Positions 6,664 to 15,294 are shown, counted from the stretch's first letter. The stretch: 15,950 nucleotides of DNA from an uncultured Clostridium sp. (GCA_900554815.1 USIO01000033.1:1-15950); one strand, 5' to 3'. Program-made: numbers and translations. Notes: a model not told the origin generated them from the sequence alone.

Positions 6664-8428
6664 TTATAATAATATTGCTTTTATTCTTCTTACTCCTGAT
6701 GAGCTTGCCTCTTCTTTTTTTATTTTAAATGTGCCTAGTTCACTTGTATTTTTTACATGAGGACCTCCGCATAATTCTTTCGATATGTCCCCAATGCTAT
6801 ATACTATAACAGTATCAGGATATTTTTCAATAAACATACATTCTGCACCAGATTTTATGGCTTCTTCTTTTTTCATTTCTTTGGCTGTTACTGGTATTGC
6901 TTCTTTTATCCATTTGTTTACCAAGTCTTCCACTTTCTGTTTTTCTTCTTCTGATAACTTATGGTCACAGCTAAAATCAAATCTCATTCTTTCTGGTGTT
7001 ATATTAGAACCTTTTTGATGGACATTTTTATCTATAACTACTTTTAAAGCTGCATTTAGTAAATGTGTTGCTGTATGATATTTAGTTTCCATTTCCCCGG
7101 TTGCCAGATAATCCACCTTTAAATTTTTGTTCTGAACCTGCTCTACTTTTTTCTTGGTGTTCTTTAAATTTTTGTCTAAAGCCTTCTTCATCTACTTTAA
7201 TTTGCTTTTCCTTTGCTAATTCTTTAGTTAATTCTAGTGGAAATCCATAAGTATCGTACAACTTAAAAGCTAAATCCTTGTTTAGCATTTCTCCTTGTGA
7301 TAAATTGTTTACTAGCTTTTCAAATTCTTTTAATCCTTTTTCTAATGTTTTATTAAATTTGTTAAGTTCACCTGTTAAAACTTCTAAAATTGTTTGTTTA
7401 TTTTTAATTAATTCATGATAATAACTGCCATATTTTTCAATTACCATAAGTGCAATTTTTCTTTCAAATCCACTTTCCAAATCAATTCCAATTTCCTTTG
7501 CATGGCGTATCATCCTTCTAATTAATCTTCTTAAAATATAGCCTTGGTCTGTGTTAGATGGCTTTATTCCTGCATTGTCTCCGGCAATAAATACAGCTGT
7601 ACGAATATGATCTGCAATTATTCTAATACTTACTGGATTTTCTTTATATGTTGTACCAGACATATTTTCTATTTCTTTTATTATGTCCTTCCAAATTGAA
7701 GTTTCATAGTTATCATCTACTCCTTCTAAAATAGCAACTGTTCTTTCTACACCCATTCCAGTATCCACATTTTTTTGAGGTAATTCACTAATAGTTCCAT
7801 CTTCATTTTTTTCATATTGCATAAATACATTATTCCATATTTCTACCCATCTTTCATCTTCTGGGTCATGTTTTTTTGGAGCTGGTTCATTACTTCTCCA
7901 ATAGAATATTTCTGTGTCTGGGCCACATGGTCCTGTTTCTCCTGCTATCCAAAAATTGTGTTTTTCATCCAAATAACTAATTCTTTCTTCTGGTATTCCT
8001 AAGCTTTTCCAAATTTGTGCTGAAGTTTCATCTCTTGGAATTAAGTTATTTCCAGCAAATACAGTTACTGCTAGTTTTTCTGTTGGTATATGTAACTCTT
8101 TTGTTAAGAAGGTAAAACTCCAAGTAATAGACTCTTTTTTAAAATAGTCTCCTAAGCTCCAATTCCCTAGCATTTCAAAAAATGTGTGATGTGTTTTGTC
8201 TCCAATTTCTTCTAAGTCTGTTAGTCTAACACATTTTTGAACATCTACTAGCCTTTTCCCCAATGGGTGAGGCTGTCCCATTAAATATGGTACTAGTGGT
8301 TGCATACCAGCTGTATTAAACAAACAAGTAGCATCATTTTCTGGAATCAATGGAGCGCTTGGTATAATTTTATGTCCATTTTTCTCAAAAAATTTTAAGT
8401 ACTTTTCTTTTAAGTCTATATTTTCCAT
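6664..8428 (-). CDS. alaS: Alanyl-tRNA synthetase, short form, read through one +1 recoding site
   Basis: This enzyme charges tRNA-Ala with alanine. The class II catalytic core is clear: FNTAGMQPLVPYLMG, FFEMLGNWSLGDYF (motif 2 region), GMGVERTVAILEG and the tRNA-recognition helices. The editing domain follows with HTATHLL and CGGPHVKNTSELGTFKIKKEEASSS. The raw frame ends at 7082; omitting C7099 joins LSGN to GEMETKYHTATHLL and gives 587 residues (Gly444). Typical bacterial AlaRS is about 870-880 residues. This form lacks the usual roughly 100-residue beta-barrel segment before HTATHLL and the C-terminal C-Ala region, stopping just after RRIKA. AGGAGGAAAT precedes the ATG and overlaps the end of truB. 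Confidence 0.9.
7096..7099 (-). other. +1 recoding site CGGG in alaS
   Basis: In-frame GGC AAC CGG. Omitting C7099 gives AAC GGG GAA ATG, leading directly into the HTATHLL editing motif. Without omission translation stops four codons later, before any editing residue. Confidence 0.85.
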
Positions 8429-8439
8429 ATGATTTCCTC

Positions 8440-9311
8440 CTAATTTTCTTCATATTTGTTAAACATATCATTAACAATTATATCTCTTTTTAGTAAATTA
8501 TTGCTAATTAATCCGTAAGCCAATAAATTGGTTTTCATAATAAATTTTATATGTTCCATTATTTTTAGAAAAAGTTAATTGAACACCATTCAAAAATAGT
8601 TTTAATTCTCTATTATCTAGTAAGATATTGGGTTTATTTTTAAATATTTCTTCTATTGGTATTATTGGAGTAGTATTATTTAATTTTTCTATTGAAACTG
8701 ATTCTTCTAGTTTAAAATTATTAAAACTAGTTCTAGTTAATGTTTGCATATATCCTACTGTTCCTAGTTCTTGGGCTATATCTTCACATAGTGTTCTTAT
8801 GTATGTACCTTTTGAGCAATTGGTTTGGTATGTAATAGTATCTGTTGTGTATTTTAATAATTTAATATTATATATTTCAATTTGTCTTTCCGGTACTTCT
8901 ACTGTTTTTCCGTTCCCTTGCGTATTCATATAACTTCTTGCCATTTTTTTTGATTGCTGAATACATTGGTGGTTTTTGCCACTGCTTTCCAATGAAACTA
9001 TTTAGCACATTGTTAATTATTAGTTCTGATAATTTAGGAATTTCTTTTTGTTCAATTACTTTTCCTTCTGTATCTCCTGTATTGGTTTTTTCTCCAAGTT
9101 TTATTGTAGCAATATAAGTTTTATTATGTTCTACTAAATATTTGGAAATTTTGGTGGCTTGTCCTATTAAAACTGGTAGTACTCCTGTTGCCATTGGGTC
9201 TAGTGTTCCACAGTGTCCTACTTTTTTAGTTGAAAAATTTTTTCTTATAATTTGAACAATATCGTTTGATGTATAACCTTTTGGCTTATTAATAATTATA
9301 ACTCCATCCAT
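8440..9311 (-). CDS. truB: tRNA pseudouridine-55 synthase, read through two +1 recoding sites
   Basis: TruB converts uridine 55 of the tRNA T-loop to pseudouridine. The catalytic segment GHCGTLDPMATGVLPV carries Asp38. KPPMYSAIKKNGKKLYEYAR and the SKGTYIRTLCEDIAQELG motif follow, then a short PUA-like C terminus. The raw frame fails at 8912; omitting that C gives YAREGKTVEVPERQIEIY, the standard TruB sequence with its conserved Gly (134). A second in-frame CGG at 8515 would give an early stop at 8504. Omitting its C extends the protein as GLISNNLLKRDIIV to a stop at 8440, matching the usual TruB end, for 289 residues total. It begins 11 bases after nrnA and abuts alaS. Confidence 0.9.
8512..8515 (-). 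other. +1 recoding site CGGA near the truB C terminus
   Basis: In-frame GGC TTA CGG. Omitting C8515 gives TTA GGA TTA ATT, encoding LGLI, and opens 22 further codons to a stop at 8440. This site is less obvious than the others because the unshifted frame also stops plausibly close by (8504), costing only about 20 residues. Confidence 0.72.
8909..8912 (-). other. +1 recoding site CGGA in truB
   Basis: In-frame AGG GAA CGG. Omitting C8912 gives GAA GGA AAA ACA GTA, encoding EGKTV, the conserved ARxG-x-V of TruB. Without it translation ends 11 codons later in unrelated residues. Confidence 0.88.
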
Positions 9312-9322
9312 TTTGTTATTCC

Positions 9323-10279
9323 TTACACTTTTAGTCTACGTTTAGTTTCTGTAATTAATTTTTCTCTTGCTTGATGTAGTGGCATATTCATAGTACATCC
9401 TGCTGCTCTAGGATGCCCTCCACCATTAAACATTAATGAAATATCTGCCACATTAACATAATTATTAGAGCGAAATGATACTTTGTATACATTTTCTTCT
9501 TGTTCTCTTAAAAATATTGATACTTCTACTCCCTCTATATCTCTTCCAAGTTCTACTATACCTTCGTGGTCTCCTGTTTTAATGTTTAGCTTATCTTGTT
9601 CTTGTTTTGTAACATATGTAAATGCAATTTTAGCATCTTCTAACAATTCCAATCTACTGCAAGCAATATTTCTTAGTTCGAACTGTTCTTTACTTATTAC
9701 TTTTAATGTTCTTGTATAAATATATGAAATATTAATCCCTTTTCTTATCAATTCTGCTATAAATTCAAAAGTTTCTGGCGTAGTTGTACTATATTGTAGT
9801 CCTCCTGTATCTGTAATTATTCCAGTAGCAATTGCTTCTCCTATTGTTTTATCAATTTCTACATTTAAATACTCTAATAGTATAATAATAATTTGAGCAC
9901 ATGCTGGTGCGGCTGGATTAACAAAATTATAGTCTCCAAACATTGTATTAGAACTGTGATGGTCTATAACTATTTTTGTTTTAGCAGTTTCAAAGTATTT
10001 AGCAAATCCGTTTAATCTTTTTATGTCTGAAGAGTCTAAAGCAATTGCTAAATCATACTTTTCTTTTGTTCCTTCTTTTAGCAGTTCATTATATCCTACT
10101 AAAAATTGATATATGTGTGGACAATCTGGTATAACAATATCTACATTTTTATTCATCTTTTTTAAAGCACTATATAATGCAATACTGCTTCCAATTGCAT
10201 CTCCGTCTGGTGTTTCATGAGTTAGTAAAATAATATTTTCTGCACTTTTTATTTCTTTTATAATATCTTCTAATATCAT
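9323..10279 (-). CDS. nrnA: DHH-family bifunctional oligoribonuclease / pAp phosphatase NrnA
   Basis: This 318-residue cytosolic phosphoesterase degrades short RNA oligonucleotides and dephosphorylates 3'-phosphoadenosine 5'-phosphate. The metal ligands are visible: His21, Asp25 and Asp27 in HETPDGDAIG, an Asp in IALDSSD (about 82), and DHH at 106-108. The DHHA1 domain ends with GGGHPRAAGCTMN. Length fits NrnA (about 310-320). It sits between rbfA and truB, its usual place in Firmicutes. The ATG follows AAAGGA. It is intact, with two out-of-frame CGG triplets (both AAC/GAC followed by GGA) that cause no shift. Confidence 0.93.
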   Translation of the reverse strand: MILEDIIKEIKSAENIILLTHETPDGDAIGSSIALYSALKKMNKNVDIVIPDCPHIYQFLVGYNELLKEGTKEKYDLAIALDSSDIKRLNGFAKYFETAKTKIVIDHHSSNTMFGDYNFVNPAAPACAQIIIILLEYLNVEIDKTIGEAIATGIITDTGGLQYSTTTPETFEFIAELIRKGINISYIYTRTLKVISKEQFELRNIACSRLELLEDAKIAFTYVTKQEQDKLNIKTGDHEGIVELGRDIEGVEVSIFLREQEENVYKVSFRSNNYVNVADISLMFNGGGHPRAAGCTMNMPLHQAREKLITETKRRLKV

Positions 10280-10296
10280 TGTTTAATATCCTTTCT

Positions 10297-10663
10297 TTAC
10301 TCTGGCTTAATGTCTTTCATAATATCATTTAGAATAGAATCAATTTTAGCTCCATATTCAATTGATTCATCAAATTCAAAAATGAATTCTGGTGTAAGTC
10401 TCATGTTTAGAGTTCTAGCAACTTCTGAACGAATAAAACCGAGAAGATTGTTTTAGTCCAAATAATGTTTCTTTTTTATTTTTACAGTTAATGGCACTAA
10501 TATATACTCTGGCATATTTTAGGTCTGGGGTTGTTTTTACTTTTGTAACACTAATTAATCCTGTTACTTTAGAATTTTTTAATTTATAATTAATTATATT
10601 GCTTATTTCTTTTTTTAATTCTTCATTAACACGGTTTAATTTTTGGCTATTCCCTTTTTGCAT
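10297..10663 (-). CDS. rbfA: Ribosome-binding factor A, read through one +1 recoding site
   Basis: RbfA binds the pre-30S subunit and helps mature the 5' end of 16S rRNA, notably in the cold. The KH-like fold is evident: RVNEELKKEISNIIN, then GLISVTKVKTTPDLKYARVYIS. The raw frame stops at 10415 with a nonsense tail. Omitting C10441 gives LKQSSGFIRSEVARTLNMRL then TPEFIFEFDESIEYGAKIDSIL, a complete RbfA of 121 residues ending at 10297. The restored Gly75 is one of the most conserved RbfA residues (AxGFIRxxL). AAAGGAG lies before the ATG. It follows infB and precedes nrnA, the conserved order. Confidence 0.93.
10438..10441 (-). other. +1 recoding site CGGT in rbfA
   Basis: In-frame TCT TCT CGG. 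Omitting C10441 gives TCT GGT TTT ATT CGT, encoding SGFIR, the invariant GFIR of RbfA. Without it the frame stops eight codons later. Confidence 0.9.
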
Positions 10664-10738
10664 GCTTTTCTCCTTTCAAGATTTTTACTAGGTATAAATT
10701 TTAATATAGAATAATTTATAATGTTATTCACAAAAAAG

Positions 10739-13604
10739 TTATTGTTTAATTTCTTCCATAATATGTGCTTCTAGTATATCTCCCTCTTTTATGTCATTAT
10801 AATTTTCCAATTGAATACCACATTCGTATCCTTTTGCTACCTCTTTAGCATCATCTTTAAACCTTTTTAATGATACCAATTTTCCTTCGTAAATAACAAT
10901 ATTGTCTCTAATAAGTCTTACTTCTGCATTTCTAATTAGTTTACCTTCTGTTACATAGCATCCTGCTATTGTTCCTACATTAGAAACTTTAAATGTTTGC
11001 CTTACTTCTGCATTTCCAATAACTTTTTCTTTAAATACTGGATCTAGCATTCCTTTCATTGCTGCTTCTACATCTTCTATAGCATTGTAAATTATAGAAT
11101 ATGTCTTAATTTCTATTCCTTCTTTATCTGCTATTGTTTTAGCCATTGGTACTGGTCTTACATTAAATCCTATTATTATTGCTTTAGATACTTTTGCTAA
11201 TGTAACATCTGTTTCTGTAATTGCTCCAACACTTGAGTGAATTACTTTTACTTGTACTTGATTATTTGATAATTTTTCTAATGCTGTTTTAACGGCTTCT
11301 ACAGAGCCTTGTACATCTGCTTTTACAATTAAGTTTAGTTGTTTTAAGTTTCCTTTTTCTATTTGAGCAAATAAGTCATCTAATGTAACTGTCGCATTTG
11401 CATTCATTGCTTTATCTCTTGCTTGGCGTTTTCTTCTTTCAGTTAAATGTTTTGCTGTTTTTTCGTCTTTTACTTCATAGAATGTATCTCCTGCTTCTGG
11501 GACTTCTGCTAGTCCAAAAATTTCAACAGGTGTAGAAGGTCCAGCTTTTTTTACAATTTGTCCTTTGTCGTTTCTCATTGCTCTTATTCTACCAATTGCA
11601 GAACCTGCAACAATTGTATCTCCTACATCTAATGTACCACGTTGTACAAGCATAGTAGCTATTGGTCCTTTAGATTTATCTAGTCTAGCCTCGATTACAG
11701 TACCTTTTGCCTGTTTATTTGGATTTGTTTTTAAGTCTTGCATATCTGCTACTAGTAATACCATTTCTAATAGAGTATCTATATTTTGATTGTTCTTTGC
11801 TGAAATTGGAACAAATATAGTATCTCCACCCCATTCTTCTGGTACTAAATTATATTCTGTTAATTCCTGCTTAATTTTTTCTATATTAGCTTCTGGTAAG
11901 TCTATTTTATTTATAGCTACAATAATTGGTATATTAGCTGCTCTTGCATGGTTAATTGCTTCTATTGTTTGTGGCATTACTCCATCATTTGCTGCAACTA
12001 CCAATATAGCAATGTCTGTAACTTGTGCTCCTCTAGCACGCATACTAGTAAAAGCTTCATGACCAGGAGTATCCAAAAATGTAATCTCTCTTCCATTAAT
12101 TTCTACCTTATATGCACCAATAGCTTGTGTAATTCCTCCTGCTTCTCCTTCTATTACATTTGTTTTTCTAACAACATCTAAAAGAGAAGTTTTACCATGG
12201 TCAACGTGCCCCATAACAACAATAACTGGAGGTCTAGAAACTAACTCTTCTTCTTTATCTTCGCTTTCATCAAATAAAATGTCTTCTTCTGTTACAACTT
12301 CTTTTTTATGGGCTGTAACTCCAAACTCTTGTGCAATTAAAAATGCAGTATCAAAATCTACTTCATTATTAATTGTTGCCATAATTCCATAGCTTAGCAA
12401 TTTTTTAATAATTTCACTACTTGTTTTCTTTAACTCCATTGCTAAATCTTTTACAGTAATGTTTTCTGGAATTGTAATATCTGTTAATTTAAATATTTTT
12501 TGTTTGTTCCTTTCTTCTTGTTTTTGGTTTTTCTTTTTGTTTTTTCTATTTCTATTGTCTGTTAAGTCGTAATAGTCTAACATAGTTCCTTCGTTAAACA
12601 TATGAGACAACTTGTTTTCTTGTTTTAAGTTTTTCAATTTTTCGGCACTGAATTCGTCAAAACTATTTCTTCTATTTTTATTTTGCTTTTTAACCTTATT
12701 TTCTTCTAATCTGTTACTTTTTTGTTTATCAATTGCTTTTGATGCATATTCACGAACATTTTCTTTTTCTATTATGTCTGATGCCATAATGTCTTTAATA
12801 TTTTTTTCGATTACCTTTTCGTCAAGAGATTTCCTTCCATTGTAATTTTGTCTATTATTTTGGTTATTATAGCGGTTAGAGTTATTATTAAATTTATTTC
12901 CTTGTTGATTGTTGTATTGATTATTACGGTTTCCAAATTGATTGTTATATCGATTGTTTTGGCTATTTTCTTGTCTATTATTATATTGGTTGTTACGATT
13001 TCCATGTTGGCTATCATTTCTATTATATTTATTGTTTCCTTGTGATTTAAAATTATAATCATTTTGTTTATTTTTAGTTAATGTTTGTTTCTGTGTTTCT
13101 GATGTTGCCTTTTTTTCTTCTGGTTTTATTGTTTCTTTTTTTGTTTCAATATTTTCTGTTTTTTCTTCTTTTATTTCTTCTTTTTTGTTATCTTTAATTC
13201 CAAATAGTTCACTTACTGTGAGAGGTTTAGTTTGTTTGTTTCTATAAACAATATTATAGTCTTTTTTCCTCTCATTTTGTACAAAGCCAATGTCTCTTTG
13301 AACTTCTTTTTTCTTTTTTTCTTCTTCTTGAATTTTTTGTTCATCTTCATTAATAATAACTTCTCTTCTAATAATAACAGGACCTGAAGTTGTTTTTTCC
13401 TTCTTTACTGCTTTATTAGGTTTAGTTTCATTTTTTGTTGTTTTAGTATTTTTAAAAGAAGTTTCTATTTTAATTGCTTCTTCTTCTGTTACTCCACTTA
13501 AATGGCTTTTAGCTTCAATTCCGAAGTTCTTTGGCTCTTCCTAAGACTTCTTTACTATTTAAGTTTAATTTTTTTGCTATTTCATGTATTTTTATACTAC
13601 CCAA
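10739..13604 (-). CDS. infB: Translation initiation factor IF-2, read through one +1 recoding site
   Basis: IF-2 is the GTPase that places initiator tRNA on the 30S subunit. The start is TTG at 13604, preceded by GGGGGTGAAG and overlapping the end of ylxQ by eight bases. It opens with an IF2-N domain, GSIKIHEIAKKLNLNSKEVL. The opening frame stops after codon 29. Omitting C13523 gives AKELGIEAKSHLSGVTEEEA and an open frame to 10739, 954 residues in all. A Lys/Glu-rich then Asn/Gln-rich linker (about 40-260) is followed by a second IF2-N domain, then the G domain with GHVDHGKT (about 465), DTPGHEAF and NKIDLPEA, and the beta-barrel and C-terminal domains. The last 682 codons are uninterrupted. 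Confidence 0.93.
12842..13072 (-). repeat. Asn/Gln/Arg-rich imperfect repeat tract coding the IF-2 linker
   Basis: The infB frame here encodes recurring RNNQYNN units: GNRNNQYNNRQ, NNRYNNQFGN, RNNQYNNQQGN and SNRYNNQNNRQ. It is coding, not intergenic. At DNA level the short repeats share ATTGTTAC/ATTATTACG-like words, giving many spurious open frames on both strands. Linkers of IF-2 are known to vary greatly in length and composition. Confidence 0.75.
13520..13523 (-). other. +1 recoding site CGGA early in infB
   Basis: In-frame GAA CTT CGG AAT TGA. Omitting C13523 gives CTT GGA ATT GAA GCT, encoding LGIEAKSH, the expected end of the IF2-N helix bundle (Gly28). Without it IF-2 would be 29 residues long. 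Confidence 0.9.
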
Positions 13605-13920
13605 TAGCTTCACCCCCACAAATTATTTTGTATATTTCTTCACTAAAATTTTTATCTTTTATGCATATTACTGCTTTATTTTCTTTACCAATTGCTTTAC
13701 TAATTTCTTCAATTGTGCAAAAAGTAGCTATAGGTATTCTACATTTTTCGCAAAGTTGAATAAATACATTTTTTAGTCTATCTGATGCATCTTCCGCTAT
13801 AATTACTAATTTTGCTTTTTTTCTTAAAACTGATTCTTTAACAGCTTCTGTTCCAAATGAAATTTTTCCAGCTTTTGTTGCCAGTCCAATTAGTCCTAAT
13901 ATTTTATTTTGTTTGTTCAA
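13597..13920 (-). CDS. ylxQ: YlxQ-type ribosomal protein L7Ae/L30e-family RNA-binding protein
   Basis: This 107-residue protein has the L7Ae/L30e fold pattern: LGLIGLATKAGKISFGTEAV, then KLVIIAEDASDRLKNVF, and PIATFCTIEEISKAIGK. It is a K-turn-type RNA binder whose precise role is unsettled. It starts inside the last codons of ylxR (17-base overlap) and overlaps the infB start by eight bases, which suggests translational coupling. It contains one out-of-frame CGG (GCG GAA) and is intact. Confidence 0.9.
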   Translation of the reverse strand: MNKQNKILGLIGLATKAGKISFGTEAVKESVLRKKAKLVIIAEDASDRLKNVFIQLCEKCRIPIATFCTIEEISKAIGKENKAVICIKDKNFSEEIYKIICGGEAIG

Positions 13921-14170
13921 ATGTTACACCTCTTAATTTTTCATATATTTCATCTGTTATGTCCATTTCAAATGTTTTATTTAATTTTTTCTGTTTTATA
14001 ATTTTTTCAGTGCATTCCCTGTCTCCACATATATATGCACCTCTTCCTGGTAATTTTCCTGTTTTGTCTATGTTTATTGTTCCTTCTTTGTTCTTTACTA
14101 TTCTAATTAATTCCTTTTTGTCTTTTTTCTTATTACAACCAATACATGTTCTTTCAACAATTTTTTTCAT
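13904..14170 (-). CDS. ylxR: YlxR / RnpM family nucleic-acid-binding protein
   Basis: This 88-residue protein is from the nusA operon. It carries RTCIGCNKKKDKKELIRIV near the N terminus and LPGRGAYIC in the middle, the two hallmarks of the YlxR family (DUF448), which includes the RNase P modulator RnpM of B. subtilis. The frame is open to ATG 14185. ATG 14170 is preferred because AAAGGAACC lies just upstream and gives the usual MKKIVERTCIGC start. It follows nusA by about 20 bases and overlaps ylxQ. Confidence 0.9.
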   Translation of the reverse strand: MKKIVERTCIGCNKKKDKKELIRIVKNKEGTINIDKTGKLPGRGAYICGDRECTEKIIKQKKLNKTFEMDITDEIYEKLRGVTFEQTK

Positions 14171-14190
14171 ACTGGTTCCTTTCATTACAT

Positions 14191-15294
14191 TTATTTATTT
14201 TTATTCGCTAAAATTTCTCTAAATTGGTTCTCACTTTTAATGTCAATTTTCCAATTAGTTAATTTAGCAGCTAGTCTTGCATTTTGTCCAGATTTACCAA
14301 TTGCTAATGATAGCTGGTCATCTGGAACAATTACTTGTGCAAATCTTTCTTCTTCGTTAATGTCTACTGCCATTACTTCTGCTGGTAGCAAAGCTGCAGC
14401 AATAAAAATACTTGGATCTTGGTTCCATTCAATTACATCAATTTTTTCTCCGTTTAATTCATTAATAATGTTTTGAATTCTAATTCCTTTTTGTCCTACG
14501 CAAGAACCAACTGGATCTATATTTTCGTTCGTAGAATATACTGCTACTTTGCACCTGTTTCCTGGATCTCTAGAAACATTTTTTATTTCAATTAGTCCTT
14601 CGTATATTTCTGGGATTTCAAATTCAAATAACTTTTTAACAAAATTTGGGTGACTTCTTGAAACGGTTACTTGAGGATTGCCTTTTGTTCCCTTTTCAAC
14701 ATCTACTACATATGCTTTAATTTTTTGATTTACTCTATAATTTTCTGTTGGAATTTGCTCTTTTAATGGCATTACTCCTTCTAATTTTCCTAGGTCAAGA
14801 ACTACAATATTTCCATCTGCTTTTTGAACAATTCCAGAAACAATTTCTCCTTTTCTTTCACTAAATTCTGTATATAGTATTTCTCTTTCTGCTTCTCTTA
14901 TTTTTTGTACCATAACTTGTTTTGCAGTACCTGCAGCAATTCTTCCAAAATTTTTAGGAATAATTTCTATGTCAACCATGTCTCCTACTTCTAATTTTTT
15001 GTTAATTTTCTTAGCATCTTCTAATAGAATTTGTAATTTTTCATCTTCTACTGTCTCAACAACTTCTTTTGTAGCATAAATATGTACTTCTCCTGTTTTA
15101 TCGTCCATAGTAACTTTTACATTTTCTGCTGAATCAAAATTTTTCTTATATGCCATTACTAAAGCATTTTCTAACGACTCTAGCAAATATGCCTTATTAA
15201 TTCCTTTTTCTTTTTCTAGTTCCTCCATTGCTGTTATTAATTCTTTGTAATCAATTACTGGTTTCACTTTTAAATCAATCCTTTCTTTTACCAT
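14191..15294 (-). CDS. nusA: Transcription termination/antitermination factor NusA
   Basis: NusA binds RNA polymerase and RNA and modulates pausing, termination and antitermination. Domains in order are the N-terminal polymerase-binding domain (about 20-145, with EKEKGINKAYLLESLENAL), an S1 domain (about 150-220, GEIVSGIVQKADGNIVVLDLG), KH1 (DPVGSCVGQKGIRIQNIINEL) and KH2 (QLSLAIGKSGQNARLAAKLT). It has 367 residues and no acidic repeats, as in Firmicutes. Its ATG overlaps the rimP stop by seven bases. An internal GTG at KVKPVID, after AAAGAAAGGA, would give a more standard N terminus and is a real alternative start. Confidence 0.95.
   Translation of the reverse strand: MVKERIDLKVKPVIDYKELITAMEELEKEKGINKAYLLESLENALVMAYKKNFDSAENVKVTMDDKTGEVHIYATKEVVETVEDEKLQILLEDAKKINKKLEVGDMVDIEIIPKNFGRIAAGTAKQVMVQKIREAEREILYTEFSERKGEIVSGIVQKADGNIVVLDLGKLEGVMPLKEQIPTENYRVNQKIKAYVVDVEKGTKGNPQVTVSRSHPNFVKKLFEFEIPEIYEGLIEIKNVSRDPGNRCKVAVYSTNENIDPVGSCVGQKGIRIQNIINELNGEKIDVIEWNQDPSIFIAAALLPAEVMAVDINEEERFAQVIVPDDQLSLAIGKSGQNARLAAKLTNWKIDIKSENQFREILANKNK

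Noticed and set aside
12811..13062. Open frame on the minus strand, Ile/Thr-rich, 83 residues
   Set aside because: It is a shadow of the AT-rich repeat coding the IF-2 linker; its composition is an artefact of the repeats in another frame.
2341..13523. The eight frame breaks as sequencing or assembly errors
   Set aside because: All eight are an extra C making an in-frame CGG before GGN, with no errors of other type, phase or base in about 14 kb of coding sequence. Flanking sequences share no common motif or homopolymer. Raw reads are still needed to close this.
2341..13523. CGG simply reassigned to another amino acid or to stop
   Set aside because: Reassignment alone leaves the downstream frame broken; homology continues only after dropping one base.
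10739..13604. infB, alaS, truB, rbfA, dpaA and the TPR gene as pseudogenes
   Set aside because: Homology is intact on both sides of each site, several are essential single-copy genes, and no other damage is present.
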